Source: Adiantum capillus-veneris
Taxonomy: Eukaryota > Streptophyta > Polypodiopsida > Polypodiales > Pteridaceae
Assembly (NCBI GenBank): GCA_014529385.2
Contig: CM043959.1
Span: forward strand, 54,750,253 to 54,814,252
Length of the DNA: 64,000 nucleotides
Direction: 5' to 3'
Numbering within the stretch: position 1 is the first letter of the stretch; the number at the start of each line of letters is the position of its first letter. Positions 61,794 to 64,000 of the stretch are shown here, piece by piece. A program made the translations under genes and the position numbers. The notes under the pieces are model-generated. The model had not been told where the DNA came from, searched no databases, and saw only the letters and a list, made by a program, of their open reading frames with translations.

Positions 61794-63143
61794 TTGCCAA
61801 AGCATACACTAAGTATGTACACAAATTTTGTTAACACGGATGACAATAACCAAGAGAGTAGAATAAACATTGATAACTTTGATTTTTCACATGAAGGTGC
61901 TAATGATGATGCCCCCATGTTTGTCAATTTTCTTGTTACTAGGTTGCAGCAAGCTATGGGCAACCCTGCTTTGCAAGCCGAAGTTACTCAACAACTTCGC
62001 GCTTATGGGATTACCCTTCTTCTCCAAGAGGAGAGAGAGCTTAGGAGGCCTCTTGATGAGACCCCCAAAATAAGACTCTCTCCCATACGAGAGGAGGAAT
62101 CCAAAGATCAAGAACGCAATGAAACTTTAAGTTCCTCTAAAGACGTGGCTCCACGAATACGGCGGTCTAGACGATTGCCAACTCCTCCCACGAGGAAACA
62201 TTCAACCCATAGTCCTTCTCCTCGTCGCTCCAAAAGGGAAGAGAGGAAACAAAGGAATAAAAGGGCAAGAAAGAGATCACCTTCTTCTCCTTCTTCTTCA
62301 CCTTCCTCCTCTTCCTACAAAAGCTATGGCTATTCTACTAGCAAATACAAGAGGGGAGGACATCGTAAATCATACCCTGCATGGCGAAGGTCACAAAAGC
62401 TCAAGAAGTTCAAAGAGGGAGGAAAGAGTATTTCTTTTCTCACCCATGATGGCACCTTTGGTGCCACCGACAAAGTATTGGCCTTCATCCAGCAATTTGA
62501 TGCGGACTTTGGAGACGAGGGCTTCACAAAGTCCTCCAAGATACACCATGTAGATATGCACTTCCAAAAATCGGCTCGTCAATGGTGGGCTAGCCTTCGT
62601 GGCAATGGCGAAGCCCCAAAGACATGGAAAACTCTACGAATTTCCATCATGAAGAAATTCCTTGCAAGCGATGCAAAGGACAAAGTGCTTACCGAATGGC
62701 GCAATTTGAAGCTTCTCTCTCATGAGTCTATCCACAAATACGTAGACAAATTTTGGGACTTACATCTCAAGGCTATTGTCTTACAAAAGATAGACTTTGC
62801 CAAGCAAAAGCAACAATTTTGTGCGGGATTACTTGAAGAGATGGCCGAGTATGTCAACTCTCAACGCCCTGGTTCTATCACTGAAGTAATCCACCACACC
62901 ATGATTGCTTCGCGTATCAATTTCCAACAAGGGGCTCGACGAAATGTCAAGCCCATGGAAAATAAAGACAAAAGTGATGCCAAGGGGAAAAACAATGCCC
63001 AAAATTCTTCCCAAGGCAATTCCAACAACAACAACAACAACAATAGGTCCAAGGAGAAGGGAGTTTACAAACGTAAAAACAAACTCTCTCTTAAAGATCT
63101 TGAAGCTTTTCGCAAGGACCATAAGTGTTTTAAGTGTGGTTAG
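61794..63143 (+). CDS. Element H4 gag
   Basis: 449 open codons. A basic, Arg/Ser-rich segment (about residues 125-200) precedes the gag core (about 215-380): VDMHFQKSARQWWASLRG, RISIMKKFLASDAKDKVLTE, SIHKYVDKFWDLHLKA. An Asn run (SNNNNNNNRS near residue 415) is followed by half a zinc knuckle (CFKCG). The TAG at 63141 falls inside the knuckle, with GHGYHSCP continuing in the same frame, so either the stop is a mutation or read-through is used. I choose ATG 61794 as the first in the frame. The long clean frame suggests a young element. Confidence 0.82.
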   Translation: MPKHTLSMYTNFVNTDDNNQESRINIDNFDFSHEGANDDAPMFVNFLVTRLQQAMGNPALQAEVTQQLRAYGITLLLQEERELRRPLDETPKIRLSPIREEESKDQERNETLSSSKDVAPRIRRSRRLPTPPTRKHSTHSPSPRRSKREERKQRNKRARKRSPSSPSSSPSSSSYKSYGYSTSKYKRGGHRKSYPAWRRSQKLKKFKEGGKSISFLTHDGTFGATDKVLAFIQQFDADFGDEGFTKSSKIHHVDMHFQKSARQWWASLRGNGEAPKTWKTLRISIMKKFLASDAKDKVLTEWRNLKLLSHESIHKYVDKFWDLHLKAIVLQKIDFAKQKQQFCAGLLEEMAEYVNSQRPGSITEVIHHTMIASRINFQQGARRNVKPMENKDKSDAKGKNNAQNSSQGNSNNNNNNNRSKEKGVYKRKNKLSLKDLEAFRKDHKCFKCG

Positions 63144-63655
63144 CAAGGACATGGCTATCATTCTTGCCCCGAGAGAAATGCTCGCAATAAGGCTCCTAGA
63201 GCTTCCACCATCGAAGCTCCAAAAGAGGATGCTTGTTGCAAAGGTGCACCTCTCTCCTGTGCTTGGGGAAAGGTAAGGGAGCATCATGCCTTCATCTTGT
63301 TTGACCCTGGCTCTACTCACAACATCATATCAACGGAGTTGGCCACCAAGTTAGGCATTCAAGCTTTTAAGATGGGAGATGCTGTAATGGCCGACACTGC
63401 TTTCAAGGGACATCGAGCCTCCATTACTCCCTTGATTGGAAAGTTGAGGCTCCATGTCCAAAGCTATGTCGACAAAGAAGAATTTTTCATCTCTCCTCTC
63501 CAACATGAGGATGCTATCCTAGGGGCACCATGATTCAACCTCACGGCTGTCAACATGAAGTTCCCTGAAAGAGGATGTACTTCACCTATAAGGGAAAGAA
63601 TGTGTATAAGAGGAGCTACTTCACCTACAGGGGAAAGAACGGGTATTTTTTCTCT
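63144..63655 (+). pseudogene. Element H4 retropepsin-like protease (truncated)
   Basis: Continues the gag frame: active site LFDPGSTHNIIS near 63297 (D-x-G-S) and EDAILGAP near 63508 before a TGA at 63531. Then KFPER and, one base shifted, MYFTYKGKNVYK with a 45-bp internal duplication (SYFTYRGKN). RT and integrase are missing. The sequence changes to the LTR tail of the next element at about 63660. Confidence 0.7.
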
Positions 63656-63659
63656 CTTT

Positions 63660-63816
63660 AGGAGGTTTTTTCCCTCGTGCATTGTATATACGCCCATCAC
63701 TCTAGGGCTATCTATCTTTCGATTGCGCACTAAGTAACACACTCTCTATTGTGTGCCTTGAGCTTCCTTCGTCTTCTCCAAGCTGTGTGCGTTTCTCTGC
63801 AACCCTAATTCCAACA
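63660..63816 (+). repeat. LTR tail of a further Met-primed element (H5)
   Basis: Ends ...AATTCCAACA and is followed by a primer site. A TATA-like GTATATACG lies near 63682. Its left boundary is unclear; it may be only the terminal part of an LTR. Confidence 0.5.
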
Positions 63817-63818
63817 TT

Positions 63819-63830
63819 TGGTATCAGAGC
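63819..63830 (+). promoter_or_regulatory. Primer-binding site of H5 (initiator Met)
   Basis: TGGTATCAGAGC after the LTR end plus two bases. The rest of the element lies beyond the window; 63831-64000 shows no supported frame. Confidence 0.8.
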
Positions 63831-64000
63831 AGGTTGCATCCTCTCGGGCTTAGTCACCAGCTGCTCCAGCACAAGCCTGCTCACTTTCTCCGATTTCAGT
63901 GAGCTTTGGCAAGAGTTCGTAGGTCGACAAATATTTTGGGACAGCTCGTAGAGCTTGGTCTGCTCAGAATTTTGATTTGGGCTCATTTTGGCCTCCATTT

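Overview
This is nuclear DNA of a land plant with a large, repeat-packed genome. A fern is the best guess, but only from the overall mix of families; no single gene fixes the species. Apart from one protein-kinase exon at the left edge, nearly all interpretable sequence is retrotransposon: nested Ty3/gypsy-type LTR elements, one L1-like LINE, short LTR-less repeats, two tandem arrays and many CT/GA/GT microsatellites. Almost every reading frame carries stops or frameshifts, so most entries are pseudogenes.

Layout. 1-1063 (-): kinase gene fragment. 1065-2060: 175-bp tandem array. 2127-7415 (-): element G (LTR, Asp-type primer site, long leader holding a ~281-bp array with a 20-bp palindrome, broken gag), capped by repeat X. 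7425-12463 and 26499-29081 (+): element H1 (gag, protease, RT, RNase H, integrase, an extra protease-like frame). H1 is split inside its integrase catalytic motif by element AB (12464-26498, -), a pol-less relative of H1. AB's gag is split in turn by element N (19413-24026, -), another pol-less LTR element. 29082-33441 (+): element H2, from LTR to the middle of RT. H2 is split by element C (from 33442, -), a sister of AB. C's leader is split by a LINE whose 3' end lies at 38650-39722 (-).

40843-47194 (-) holds the missing second half of H2, 47195-48186 (+) the missing 5' LTR and leader of C, and 48187-about 54060 (+) the missing 5' part of the LINE. All three lie on the opposite strand and in reversed order. 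The simplest reading is that about 39.7-54.06 kb is one inverted segment (a real inversion or an assembly error). Flipping it restores all three elements at once.

54300-55355 (+): another piece of the AB/C 3' region. 55743-60173 (+): element H3 (coiled-coil frames, 25-G polypurine tract, 3' LTR). 60420-60880: chromovirus-like RT scrap. 61422-63655 (+): element H4 (Met primer site, gag, protease). 63660-64000: start of a further Met-primed element.

Functionally, H1 and H2 encode full retroelement toolkits, whereas AB, C and N lack RT and integrase and would depend on enzymes from relatives such as H1.
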